A stretch of 59,304 bases of DNA, taken from the NCBI GenBank assembly GCA_036703315.1, contig DATNPH010000092.1, forward strand, positions 1-59,304. The letters run 5' to 3'. The translations under genes were made by a program, and so were the position numbers. The notes beneath the pieces are model-generated. The model saw only the letters and a list, made by a program, of their open reading frames with translations, made no database searches and was not told the DNA's origin. This stretch comes from DATNPH01 sp036703315. Its GTDB lineage: Bacteria; Cyanobacteriota; Cyanobacteriia; Cyanobacteriales; Coleofasciculaceae. Positions 43,160 to 51,408 of this stretch are shown piece after piece (position 1 is the stretch's first letter; the number at the start of each line of letters is the position of its first letter).

Positions 43160-43202
43160 TTTTCTAATTCTGATATTATTTCCTCTTGTCCAGTAAAACA
43201 CT

Positions 43203-43661
43203 ATGCAGGACTTCGGCGACATCTTAAACAATCAGGTGCTGCTGGTTGCGATCATTGCTTGTCTAGTTGCTCAACTCTCCAAGCTCCTTGTCGAGCTAAC
43301 CAAAAATCGTAAATTCAATATCCGTGTTCTGGTGACAACTGGCGGTATGCCCAGCGCCCACTCGGCATTTGTTGCTGCCTTGGCGACTGGTGTGGGGCAA
43401 ACGTTGGGATGGGCTTCTCCTGAGTTTGCGATCGCCGCGATTTTTGCCGTAATTGTTATGTATGATGCGGCTGGTGTGCGTCAGGCGGCTGGTAAGCAAG
43501 CTCGAATTCTTAACCAAATCATTGATGAGCTATTCAGTGAAGGCAAAGAGTTTAACGAAGACCGCCTCAAGGAATTACTCGGACATACACCCGTTCAGGT
43601 CATTGTCGGTTTAGCACTAGGCATTGCCATTTCTTGTTTAGCTGGTCCGGCTGCTTATTAA
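43203..43661 (+). CDS. divergent PAP2 family protein (DUF212)
   Basis: 152 residues, three to four membrane helices. The PAP2-like signature is GGMPSAHSAFVAALATG, followed by YDAAGVRQAAGKQA. It lies 43 bp after crtE in the same direction; this pairing is frequent in cyanobacteria and suggests a role near isoprenoid diphosphates, for example as a phosphatase. That role is inference. Confidence 0.92.
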   Translation: MQDFGDILNNQVLLVAIIACLVAQLSKLLVELTKNRKFNIRVLVTTGGMPSAHSAFVAALATGVGQTLGWASPEFAIAAIFAVIVMYDAAGVRQAAGKQARILNQIIDELFSEGKEFNEDRLKELLGHTPVQVIVGLALGIAISCLAGPAAY

Positions 43662-43716
43662 TGAGTGGGGAAGGACGCTATCTCTATCGCACCAATGATT
43701 CAGGTTCTCTAGTTAA

Positions 43717-43737
43717 ATTGCGATTAGCGATCGCAAT
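43717..43737 (+). other. hairpin containing a HIP1-like octamer
   Basis: ATTGCGAT and ATCGCAAT form an 8-bp stem with a 5-base loop, 56 bp past the DUF212 stop. It is followed by C-rich rather than T-rich DNA. The rest of the gap (43662-43909) holds no visible gene. Confidence 0.4.
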
Positions 43738-43909
43738 CCCCCCTTCTCACCCAATATCATCTGATAAAAATATAATTCCCAACAGACATCTATCTCTTGG
43801 GCAGGTATAGCTTCTAATCAGGTGACTAATCGTTGAGTTGGTTGAAGGCTAACCTGGTGATTCGGTTGCTCAACCGATTAAACACACTAAATCAGAAATC
43901 AGAAGGATT

Positions 43910-44122
43910 TTAGTATTTTGCCGTATATGTAGCGATGACGGCTATTGGATGAGAATTAGCCACGGCGGCTTCGGCTTGGGCGAAGGCGGCTTGAGTTGGC
44001 TTGCGATACTTTTTAACGTCCTCTAAAACTTCTATGACCAATGCCTGCTGTTTCGGAGTTAGCTTATCAAGCCAGCGTTGCACCCATTTTTCTTCCAGGA
44101 GGTTAGTTGAAGCAGTAAGCAT
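43910..44122 (-). CDS. small hypothetical protein
   Basis: 70 residues (MLTASTNLLEEKWVQRWLDK...). It is helical and charged in the first half (LTPKQQALVIEVLEDVKKYR) with Ala-rich helix after it (QAAFAQAEAAVANSH). No membrane segment or known motif. Start ATG at 44122 has AGAAGA upstream. Composition is coding-like, but I do not recognise a family. Confidence 0.55.
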   Translation of the reverse strand: MLTASTNLLEEKWVQRWLDKLTPKQQALVIEVLEDVKKYRKPTQAAFAQAEAAVANSHPIAVIATYTAKY

Positions 44123-44220
44123 ATTGGTCTTCTGTAATTGTTCTGCTACTGCTAGTTTATAAAAAAATTATGAAAATGACTGTGGGCTATCCCACACCAT
44201 AATGTAAAGTCTTTGTAAAA

Positions 44221-44844
44221 TTAATCAACAATTGTTCTAAGTAACGTGACTCGGCGGCTATCAACGACCATGCTCCAAAAGCCGCGATCGCTCAATTTCC
44301 GCAATATAGAGTTAGCTTCGCGCTGGCTAGTTGTGTACACAGCTAACAAGTACGGTCGTCTAGCATAAGTAACCAACCCTACATTCTTCCCTAGTAGTTG
44401 CTTTACCTCGAATGCCACTTCCGGCTGATTAAAGTAATCGATGAGCACAGCATAACCATCACCCAAAGGCTGAGGGTTGTAAGTAAGGGCATTAGTAGAG
44501 GGTGCTTTGGCTCCGGGTTGAACAACAAACGCTGATAATCCTACAATCTCCTTCACATAGCGTGCCCAATCCTGGGCATCTTCAACATTGCTAAACCCCG
44601 CAATGCGTATCACCGTATCTTCGAAATATTGGCAAACCGTTGTCGGAGTGTTTGGTGGCAACGTTCGCCGAATTTGTTCCTGACTCTCCCTTGTCTCACT
44701 GAGCACTAGCAAAAGATACTCATCCAACTGTGGAGGCTGACAAGGAGACACAGCTTGTTGAGCAAAAGTCGAGTTAGCAACACCAATGACACTAGTTAGG
44801 GCAAGCAGAACTGCGCCCAATCGGGGTAAGGTCAGACTTTTCAC
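44221..44844 (-). CDS. exported SPOR-domain-like protein
   Basis: 207 residues. Signal peptide MKSLTLPRLGAVLLALTSVIGVANSTFA, with cleavage likely before QQ. The mature part has two related segments, each with an alpha-beta pattern as in SPOR/sporulation-related repeats: YLLLVLSETRESQEQIRRTL with TVIRIAGFSNVEDAQDWARY, and YAVLIDYFNQPEVAFEVKQL with PYLLAVYTTSQREANSILRK. SPOR domains bind denuded peptidoglycan. A short hairpin TGTGGG/CCCACA lies at 44181-44196 just past the stop codon. Confidence 0.7.
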   Translation of the reverse strand: MKSLTLPRLGAVLLALTSVIGVANSTFAQQAVSPCQPPQLDEYLLLVLSETRESQEQIRRTLPPNTPTTVCQYFEDTVIRIAGFSNVEDAQDWARYVKEIVGLSAFVVQPGAKAPSTNALTYNPQPLGDGYAVLIDYFNQPEVAFEVKQLLGKNVGLVTYARRPYLLAVYTTSQREANSILRKLSDRGFWSMVVDSRRVTLLRTIVD

Positions 44845-45345
44845 TTCTCACTCCTCAATCACTCCGCCTTAGCGATCGCGCTATTGCGTTCGGTTCTCTC
44901 TTCGCTAGGCTTCCGATTCCCCGTACTCCCCCGCGCAGGTGCGTTCACGAAGGAATATACCGTTCGAGTAGCCTATGCGTAGTGGGTAGCGCTGGGTAGC
45001 CTAATGAAGTTATCACAATAGTTATTCGATGCAAGGATTCTAGATTTGTTCCCGATAAAACTAGGAAATTGAAACCCCCTAGTACCGCTCCCTTGGAAGT
45101 CAAAACCCCTACCCTTGGGGAACCCTTCGGGGAACGGGGCGCGTTTCCTGTGCCTTGCTCTTTGCTTCCTTGCCCGGAGATCAACTCCTTGTCACCGCAA
45201 CCGGAAGTGGTTGGGGCACCCGACGCGGTCAAAAGTCAAAAGGCTTTATTTCTGGGCTTTTGAGCTTGTTGTAGATGGTAGGCTCATTTGAACCGTGATG
45301 TACTAGTATTTCCGTAATTGTTGCATCAGTAATCTAAACTCGCTA
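44845..45345. other. repeat-rich intergenic DNA
   Basis: About 500 bp with HIP1 at 44873 and short repeats, including GTCAAAAGTCAAAAG at 45229-45243, a motif also present near 35211 and, in complement, near 21130. GC-rich filler such as CTTGGGGAACCCTTCGGGG is typical of dispersed cyanobacterial repeats. No gene is supported. Confidence 0.5.
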
Positions 45346-45675
45346 TCAAGACACTGATGCCAAAGAAGCCAGAGGATCAGGTATAGCATCTGATGGAGCT
45401 TTAAATTCACCAACTTTGACGAATTCTAAGCGAAGCTTTAACCAGGTGATGAATTTAGAATCAGTAGAAATGATTGCTACGGCTGGTTGAGGGCATTCTT
45501 GCTTGACTTGTGCCATCTCAGGTGCTTCCAGGAAAGCAGGCTGCTTGACTAACCAAAAGTCAATTTCTTTTTCCTGTTCGTGGTAGTACCTGGTGCGCTC
45601 CTTTAGCACTTCATCAAGCGGTTCTTGTTCCAAGAGAAAGCGTTGACTTGCCAAAAGATAGTAGTAAGTTTGCAT
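45346..45675 (-). CDS. ycf54: Ycf54 family protein, MgPME-cyclase accessory factor
   Basis: 109 residues; it matches Ycf54 along its whole length: TYYYLLASQRFLLEQEPLDE, RTRYYHEQEKEIDFWLV, KQPAFLEAPEM, ITWLKLRLEFV and GEFKAPSDAIPDPL. The protein stabilises the oxidative cyclase that forms protochlorophyllide. It lies 54 bp after pdxJ in the same direction. Together with gun4 it gives the window two chlorophyll-pathway regulators, though 18 kb apart. Confidence 0.95.
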   Translation of the reverse strand: MQTYYYLLASQRFLLEQEPLDEVLKERTRYYHEQEKEIDFWLVKQPAFLEAPEMAQVKQECPQPAVAIISTDSKFITWLKLRLEFVKVGEFKAPSDAIPDPLASLASVS

Positions 45676-45729
45676 GTGAAAACGTTGTTTGTTGTGGGTT
45701 GTAAAAAAGTTATTATCGCTTACTTCTGT

Positions 45730-46452
45730 TCAAAGCTCTCCTCGCATAGCTTGTTTCATTTGTCTGACAGCCCGTTCTAGACCGACAAGCGATGCCCGAG
45801 AGATGATGCTATGACCAATATTGAGTTCTTCCATGCCTTCCAGGCAAGCCACAGGGTAGACATTCCAGTAGGTGAGACCATGCCCAGCATTAACCCGTAA
45901 ACCAGCCGAGATCGAGCGTTCACACCCTTTGGCTAACGCCGCTAGTTCCTTCTGGCGACTCACCTCATCAGTTGCCTCGGCATAGCGACCGGTATGCAAC
46001 TCAATGAATTTGGCTTTCATTTCTGCTGCCGCATCGATTTGGGCTGGCTCCGCATCGATAAATAAACTGACAGGAATACCTGCATCTTGCAACTTGGTGA
46101 CAATCTCACTCAGGCGCTGACGTTGACCAGCAACATCTAGTCCCCCCTCAGTTGTCACTTCTTCGCGTTTTTCAGGTACGAGGGTAACATAATCGGGTTT
46201 GATCTCGATCGCGATCGCTACCATTTCGTCAGTGGGTGCCATTTCCAAATTCAAGTGACTCCGCACTGTTTGTCGCAAGATACGCACATCCCGATCTTGG
46301 ATATGACGCCGATCTTCCCGTAAATGAGCTGTAATGCCATCAGCACCAGCCAGTTCTGCCAACACCGCTGCTGCAACCGGATCCGGTTCCACAGTTCGCC
46401 GCGCCTGACGAATCGTGGCGATGTGGTCAATATTGACGCCAAGTGTCAGCAC
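45730..46452 (-). CDS. pdxJ: pyridoxine 5'-phosphate synthase
   Basis: 240 residues from a GTG start with AGGAGAG seven to eight bases upstream. Family motifs: LGVNIDHIATIRQARR, ADGITAHLREDRRHI, FIDAEPAQIDAA, IELHTGRYAE, GLRVNAGHGLTYWNV and LNIGHSIISRA. It condenses an aminoacetone phosphate with deoxyxylulose 5-phosphate, the last step of vitamin B6 ring formation. It is followed by ycf54. Confidence 0.97.
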   Translation of the reverse strand: MLTLGVNIDHIATIRQARRTVEPDPVAAAVLAELAGADGITAHLREDRRHIQDRDVRILRQTVRSHLNLEMAPTDEMVAIAIEIKPDYVTLVPEKREEVTTEGGLDVAGQRQRLSEIVTKLQDAGIPVSLFIDAEPAQIDAAAEMKAKFIELHTGRYAEATDEVSRQKELAALAKGCERSISAGLRVNAGHGLTYWNVYPVACLEGMEELNIGHSIISRASLVGLERAVRQMKQAMRGEL

Positions 46453-46573
46453 TTGCGTTTCTCTCCTGAACTCTTCTCGTGAGTCTACAGCCCTTTATCT
46501 TATCAAGTCTGGCGGCAAGACCTTACTCACGCTAAGGGATTTCCAGAAAAATAATTATCTCGATGTCATCGTA

Positions 46574-46596
46574 GAGGCACGGCAATGCCGTGCCTC
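46574..46596. repeat. palindromic repeat
   Basis: Perfect arms GAGGCACGGCA and TGCCGTGCCTC around a single base. This GAGGCACGGCAATGCCGTGC form is a dispersed repeat known from several cyanobacteria. It lies between pdxJ and the next gene. Confidence 0.85.
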
Positions 46597-46662
46597 CATA
46601 GTCTTTTTTAGGACAATTTACCCAATACCGGAATCCCCCATACCTCAGCCAGGGAAAAGCCG

Positions 46663-47250
46663 TCAACTCCGAACTCCTGTTTGCTGTGAACCTACCGGAT
46701 TTTGGAGTGCTGGCTGCCGAACAGGACTCAGTAAACTTACCGTTATCCAGGAACTAATTCCAGCTAAGAGAATTAAGCTAATTATGCCTGCTAATACCAA
46801 AACATTATTTCCTTCTGAGCCTTTTCTTTTTTCAAGAATCTGAGCTTCAAGAGATGCTACATCTTCATCGTTGAGGTTCAAAAGTTCCTGTAAGCGTTTC
46901 AATCCATTGCGGGTATCATTCCTGATCAAATGCTGACGCCTAACGGCTTCAACAAAGGCTTTTCTGTATTCTGTTAATCTTTTCTTGTACTCTCGGTAAG
47001 GGGAGAGAACATCATTTCTAATCTCGAAAGCCTCTTCTAGAGATACTCCTAGTCTGATTCTTAAGGCTTCTAGAATTTTGAGATCAAGAGCAGAAATCTC
47101 ACCGTGCTTGTTAACAACCATCTCCTCGACTTCTCTACGATACTTGAGTCTTGAGTCATCAGTATCTTTCATCAACCGAGTTTCAACTAACATCTCGTTA
47201 GTGGCAACTTCTGGGATTAACACTTGTTGTTGGGAGTTATTAGGACTCAT
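46663..47250 (-). CDS. coiled-coil, single-pass membrane protein of unknown function
   Basis: 195 residues; AGAGG six bases before the ATG at 47250. The central part (about 50-135) is helical: ALRIRLGVSLEEAFEIRNDV, SPYREYKKRLTEYRKAFVEA, LQELLNLNDEDVASLEAQIL. I have the impression that similar helical modules occur in larger cyanobacterial proteins (kinase or peptidase fusions), but cannot check. A membrane helix follows at about 150-175 (VLVLAGIISLILLAGISSWI), so it is a C-terminally anchored protein with a short tail. Confidence 0.7.
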   Translation of the reverse strand: MSPNNSQQQVLIPEVATNEMLVETRLMKDTDDSRLKYRREVEEMVVNKHGEISALDLKILEALRIRLGVSLEEAFEIRNDVLSPYREYKKRLTEYRKAFVEAVRRQHLIRNDTRNGLKRLQELLNLNDEDVASLEAQILEKRKGSEGNNVLVLAGIISLILLAGISSWITVSLLSPVRQPALQNPVGSQQTGVRS

Positions 47251-48256
47251 AGTTTCCTCTAAAAAATAGCTGGGATTGTTGTGGTAGGTTCAAAATGCTA
47301 CAGGAATAAAGCTCTAAATTTTGGAATAAAAAAGCAGTTTTTATTAGTAGCCTTTATTTGTAGCTTTCTGTTTGGTAGATAGTTTCTACCTCTAGCTTTG
47401 ATGTGATATGTAGTGAATTCATTTGTACTGCCGCTTTTGCTCCTTTGAGATCCGGATAGAAAAATACTGTCCTGAAAATAGAGTTACCTGCGTTGTAGTG
47501 GACGCAGTTGACGATTATCAAGGTTGGCTAATTAATGGGGGGTGTTGCCTTAAGAGGTAACAGCCCTCAAGTTTTCTAGGACTTCAGAGAAAACTGTGAA
47601 TTTCTACTCATACTGCCAGTAGCTAAACGTGTTTCCAGCACAGGATTAGAATTACTGAAGTGGGGGTGAGGGGTCACACCCCTCAGTAGTGATTGACATA
47701 GATTAGCATAAGAACCAGCAAATTTTTACTACCAGTGTGGAATTTTAAGGAAAATTACTGTTTTCGCTATGGAGGAAGATGGTTAGTTAAGGAAACTGAA
47801 GCGTGAGGAACATAGGCAGGACAGATGTTCTAGGGGATGGGAGACTGAGAATTTCAACGGATATAACCAGGAACTTGCGACTAATTGTTCCCTAGCTCTC
47901 AATCCCTCGTAACATAGGTATTTTTCTCAAGAAGCGTCTGACTTGCGAGAGAATTTTAAATAATAGCTCAATTTTCGAGTTTGGGATTAGTTAAAAACTA
48001 GGCCATATGTAGTGGTTGATTTCTAATCTTAAAAAAAGTGCTATATATAATATTTGTCTAAACTTCAATCTTGCTAGGTAATGTCATCTTGCTAACTTCT
48101 AGTGCAGCAGTGCTGACGCTATGTTGCTCTAGAGTATAAACATCAGTGGCGATCGCATTACGTTTTAGTTGTGATCGCGTTACAGGTATAGTCTTGGATT
48201 TTTGTATAATGGATTACCGAATTCATCTATTACAAAATGTGTAGACAATCTTCTGG
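47251..48256. other. 1-kb gene-free stretch
   Basis: No frame with coding character. It holds the hairpin at 47667-47685, and GCGATCGC at 48150 and a nearby GTGATCGCG. The sequence directly after the LuxR-type gene has no clear terminator. Confidence 0.5.
47667..47685. repeat. hairpin TGAGGGGT/ACCCCTCA
   Basis: Perfect 8-bp arms around CAC. No T-tract follows. It is isolated in the 1-kb gap. Confidence 0.6.
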
Positions 48257-48859
48257 CTAGGATAGAATTGCTTCTCGCTTAAGATGAATATTTTTCATAT
48301 GCTTCTTCACTGTATTCAGAGAAATGTACAGTTTAGCGGCAATTTCCTTGCAGGTGTAGTCGGCTCTACGAAGTAACCAAACTTCTGCCTCGCGGGGAGT
48401 TAAACCATATTTATCAACTTCAGCGATCGCCAAATTTTGGCTAGATTGATAGCGGTCTTCCAGTATCACTAACAAGCAAGGAGAGGGATTTTCACATAAC
48501 TTGAGCCATCGAACCCGAACACGAAGAGGAGTTGACTTAGATGTTGTAATATCAGACTCAATAATCAATGGCTCATTAGGATAGGAATTACGGCTTTCAA
48601 TCAAAGCACTGCAAACACACCAAATTTCTTTAGGTACTGAAGTAGAGTGTGCTTCACCCTGTGTAAGTTGAGCACAAATTTGACAAGCCAAGTCATTTGC
48701 CTGCACCCATTCTCCCTGCTCTGTCAAAATCAAGATACCATCAATAAAGCTTTCGATTACTCCTTGTAAGAGGAGGCTATCTGACGGCTCGGCTGGAGTA
48801 TTTTGTTTTTCTGAAGAACTAGAAAAACTGTCTGTTCTGGGAATTTGAGTGAGCATCAT
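48257..48859 (-). CDS. PAS-LuxR transcription regulator
   Basis: 200 residues. A PAS-like domain covers about 28-130 (GVIESFIDGILILTEQGEWV, NDLACQICAQL), and a LuxR-type helix-turn-helix lies at the C-terminus (LTPREAEVWLLRRADYTCKE, ISLNTVKKHMKNIHLK). There is no receiver domain, so it should respond to a ligand or partner at the PAS rather than to phosphorylation. Two Met codons in a row leave the start ambiguous by one codon. The target is unknown. Confidence 0.9.
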   Translation of the reverse strand: MMLTQIPRTDSFSSSSEKQNTPAEPSDSLLLQGVIESFIDGILILTEQGEWVQANDLACQICAQLTQGEAHSTSVPKEIWCVCSALIESRNSYPNEPLIIESDITTSKSTPLRVRVRWLKLCENPSPCLLVILEDRYQSSQNLAIAEVDKYGLTPREAEVWLLRRADYTCKEIAAKLYISLNTVKKHMKNIHLKREAILS

Positions 48860-49246
48860 AAATCAATAGTGATGTGATCGTACCGTGGAGCAAACTTGAT
48901 ACAACTGGTGGGATCAATTACTTCACTGTGGACTCAGGATGCAGATGCACAATAAATATGAAAACGTTTTAGTAGAACTCTTGCAAGAGCTAATTCTTGC
49001 TATGTCGCTGTAGTACTTCTCAGCTGTAGTACTTTTCACCCTGTTCTTTGCCTTTTATGCAAGAGCTGTCTGGAACTTCGGACATAACGCACAAGGATTT
49101 ATATCATTTCGGTTTATGAAGGTCATATACCGATAAACGTTAATTGCTAGTAGTTGATTGCTAATTGTCTGTTGGAGCCATTAGGGATTAGCCATTAGCA
49201 TTCATACCAACAGTTGAGTTGTGACGGATAGTTTACCCAACTGGTA
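48860..49246. other. intergenic with short repeats
   Basis: About 390 bp. It includes ATTAGGGATTAGCCATTAGC-type short repeats near 49180-49200 and a TGTAGTACTTCTCAGC/TGTAGTACTTTTCACC direct repeat (about 49009-49040). No gene was seen. Confidence 0.45.
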
Positions 49247-49504
49247 TTAAAGAAGTGTGTCTAGTTGCTCCACATGTGTTGGTGCGGCACGGCTTCCGGC
49301 TCCTGTTCTCTCGTCAGGTGCTCCTTCGACTGGCGGTGGAGCTGAGGCTATTAGTTGCCTGGGGAAGAGTGGGGATCGTTGTACAAGAACTTTGTTGAAC
49401 ATCGAGTTCCGTACAAGCTGAGGGACTTGAGCGCATGTTAGGGACTGGTTCAACATTGTGGCTAAAACGATTGTGGTCAATGCGGCAATAGACTTAGCGT
49501 TCAT
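49247..49504 (-). CDS. small exported protein, function unknown
   Basis: 85 residues from the ATG at 49504 (MNAKSIAALTTIVLATMLNQ), which has AAGGAG six bases upstream; an earlier in-frame ATG adds 14 atypical residues. The N-terminus is a signal peptide with cleavage near TCAQ. The mature part ends in a low-complexity segment SAPPPVEGAPDERTGAGSRA. The APPP-x-GAP-x2-RTGAGSR pattern recalls short Pro/Gly/Arg segments in other exported cyanobacterial proteins. Function is unknown. Confidence 0.7.
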   Translation of the reverse strand: MNAKSIAALTTIVLATMLNQSLTCAQVPQLVRNSMFNKVLVQRSPLFPRQLIASAPPPVEGAPDERTGAGSRAAPTHVEQLDTLL

Positions 49505-50086
49505 CGGAGACTCCTTAGTGCTATAGTTAGCGATATTTAGTGACAAAGTGAAGCAGTTTAATTGACAGCTAGCGATCGCGCCAAAGCACAGCTTGAGCGA
49601 TCGCCTTAGGCGGCTTCCTTGACATTCATCCCGACACAGTGAGTGATAGGATTGAGGTCATAAATTCAGAGTATTTGGGGGAATTGTCCTCAAGCCAGCA
49701 TCACGTTCTAAGGGCTGGCTATCTCTTAAAAGTCGGAATAAGCAGTTAGGGGAAGTTGCCTCCACCTAGGGGATTCCCTGAACTTTTTAGAAAATCGCTA
49801 GTAATTTGGCTTCATCCATGAGCGGGTCGGTTACTATCGCTTCTATAAATTCATCAAACTAGACGGCTGCTTCAGTTTCGGACTGACAAATGATTGAGAT
49901 GGCTTGACTTGTGCCTGACTTATGTTGTCGGGCTTACCTTAGCTGAAAAGAAAGTAAGGGCACGATATTATCGTGCCCTTACTAACGCTCCTATTGCACT
50001 CATTTGAAACCCCTCCCCCTGCTCCCCCTGCCTCCTCTGCCTCCTGTGCTTCCCCCGTTCCCTATTTTCAGATTAGGTCTAGTGAT
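49505..50086. other. intergenic with a 29-bp palindrome and CT-rich repeats
   Basis: About 580 bp. It contains one HIP1 octamer (49573), the palindrome at 49954-49982 and a pyrimidine-rich run of CCCCCTGC/CCTCCTCTGC repeats (50010-50060) just past the larA stop. No gene was seen. Confidence 0.5.
49954..49982. repeat. 29-bp perfect palindrome
   Basis: Arms GTAAGGGCACGATA and TATCGTGCCCTTAC around one T. The 15-base centre CACGATATTATCGTG is identical to the centre of the repeat at 33375. Confidence 0.9.
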
Positions 50087-51370
50087 TCAAGCTTCAACGA
50101 TAGGCAAGGTGAGTAGGGCATGGGGTACTACGAGTACATCCAGTTCCACACCTAAATCGGCTTTTGCTGTGGCTAATGCCTCGTCCATCGTCGCTATAGG
50201 TAGCATCTTGCATGTTGAGACTAGCTCCGGGTATTCACTGCCCACAATGATGACTTTGTTCTGCTCCAATACCTTAGCCATCACAAAAGCACGTTGTTGT
50301 CCTGGCGGGTAACCGTTCTTTCGCCCATCGTCGAGAAGGAATTGTATGTTGGGCGCGTCGCGCATCGCCGAGAGAAAGCGTTGCTCTCCCACTCCTGCTC
50401 CCACCCCTTCCTGGCAAAGAGCGGGGATAATTAGATAACCTCCTGGTCGTACCACCGGAGTCGGGGCGAAAAAGAGATAGCTCGCTGCACGACTAGCCTG
50501 GTAAAGATTGGCGTCTTTGGGGAAGCCTACGCCACCGATAACTACATCATATTGGTGCGGGATCGGAACCTGATAAAGCGATCGCGCCTGTTCCACCAGT
50601 CGCCTGTGAGTTTGAATCGGCTCACCAGCCATCACGTATACCACCCGCTTTTCGTCATCTAACACGACGTTGACAATAAAATTTAATCCGGCTCGTAGTC
50701 CTGCCTGAGCGATCGCTTCCTGGAAAGGGTTGCCTTCGATTTTGCCCAAGCGGGTGTTGAGATCATCTATGAAGTGCGAACCATGGCTATAGGCAATCAG
50801 TGGTTCTCCAGCCGCACCAACGGCTACAGTTTTGCAACCACCTGAATACCCAGCGAACTGGTGTGGTTCTACAATCCCGGTAGCGATGAGCAGATCTGCC
50901 TCATAGGCAACTTTGTGTACGGAGAGCGGAATATCATTGACAATGCCCAAGTCCACTAACATGTCAGGATTTTGCGGTTCATTGTCGATCACGCGATACC
51001 GCTCAACGACTGGGTGCCCCAGCTTTGCTACCTTTTCTTCCCGTGTGCTTTTACGATGTAATCCGACGCCACACAACAGGGTAATATCCTCGTCGCGGAC
51101 ACCAGCCTGCTCCAACTCACGTAAGATAGGCGGCACTAGGAGCCAGTCAGGACAGGCACGGGTAATGTCAGTAAATACAATACAGACGCGATCGCCAGGA
51201 TGAGCCAGTTTACCGATGGGCGGCGAACCAATGGGATGTGCCAGTGCAGAGGCAATAGACTCTTTCACATCAGCTAGTGGTTCTGCTGATTGGGATACCG
51301 CTAGCGAACCTCGCATGTCTTGCGGGAGGTCAAATTCAAGAACAGTCTTACCATAAGGAACGCGGTACAT
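50087..51370 (-). CDS. LarA family nickel-dependent lactate racemase-like protein
   Basis: 427 residues. Residues that hold the nickel-pincer nucleotide cofactor are in place: H105 (GVGLHRKST), H170 and K180 in EPHQFAGYSGGCKTVAVGAA, and H196 (AYSHGSH), spaced as H108, H174, K184 and H200 of Lactobacillus LarA. The substrate may be lactate or another 2-hydroxy acid; many family members are not lactate-specific. The cofactor-making genes larB, larC and larE are not in the window. It starts 38 bp after the Ser/Thr kinase gene in the same direction. Confidence 0.88.
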   Translation of the reverse strand: MYRVPYGKTVLEFDLPQDMRGSLAVSQSAEPLADVKESIASALAHPIGSPPIGKLAHPGDRVCIVFTDITRACPDWLLVPPILRELEQAGVRDEDITLLCGVGLHRKSTREEKVAKLGHPVVERYRVIDNEPQNPDMLVDLGIVNDIPLSVHKVAYEADLLIATGIVEPHQFAGYSGGCKTVAVGAAGEPLIAYSHGSHFIDDLNTRLGKIEGNPFQEAIAQAGLRAGLNFIVNVVLDDEKRVVYVMAGEPIQTHRRLVEQARSLYQVPIPHQYDVVIGGVGFPKDANLYQASRAASYLFFAPTPVVRPGGYLIIPALCQEGVGAGVGEQRFLSAMRDAPNIQFLLDDGRKNGYPPGQQRAFVMAKVLEQNKVIIVGSEYPELVSTCKMLPIATMDEALATAKADLGVELDVLVVPHALLTLPIVEA

Positions 51371-51408
51371 AGGTTGACGGCTCCAAAAAGAGGCATTTCG
51401 AGTGCTGC

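Noticed and set aside
45069..45263. 64-codon frame in the repeat-rich gap
   Set aside because: It is made of dispersed GC-rich and GTCAAAAG repeats.
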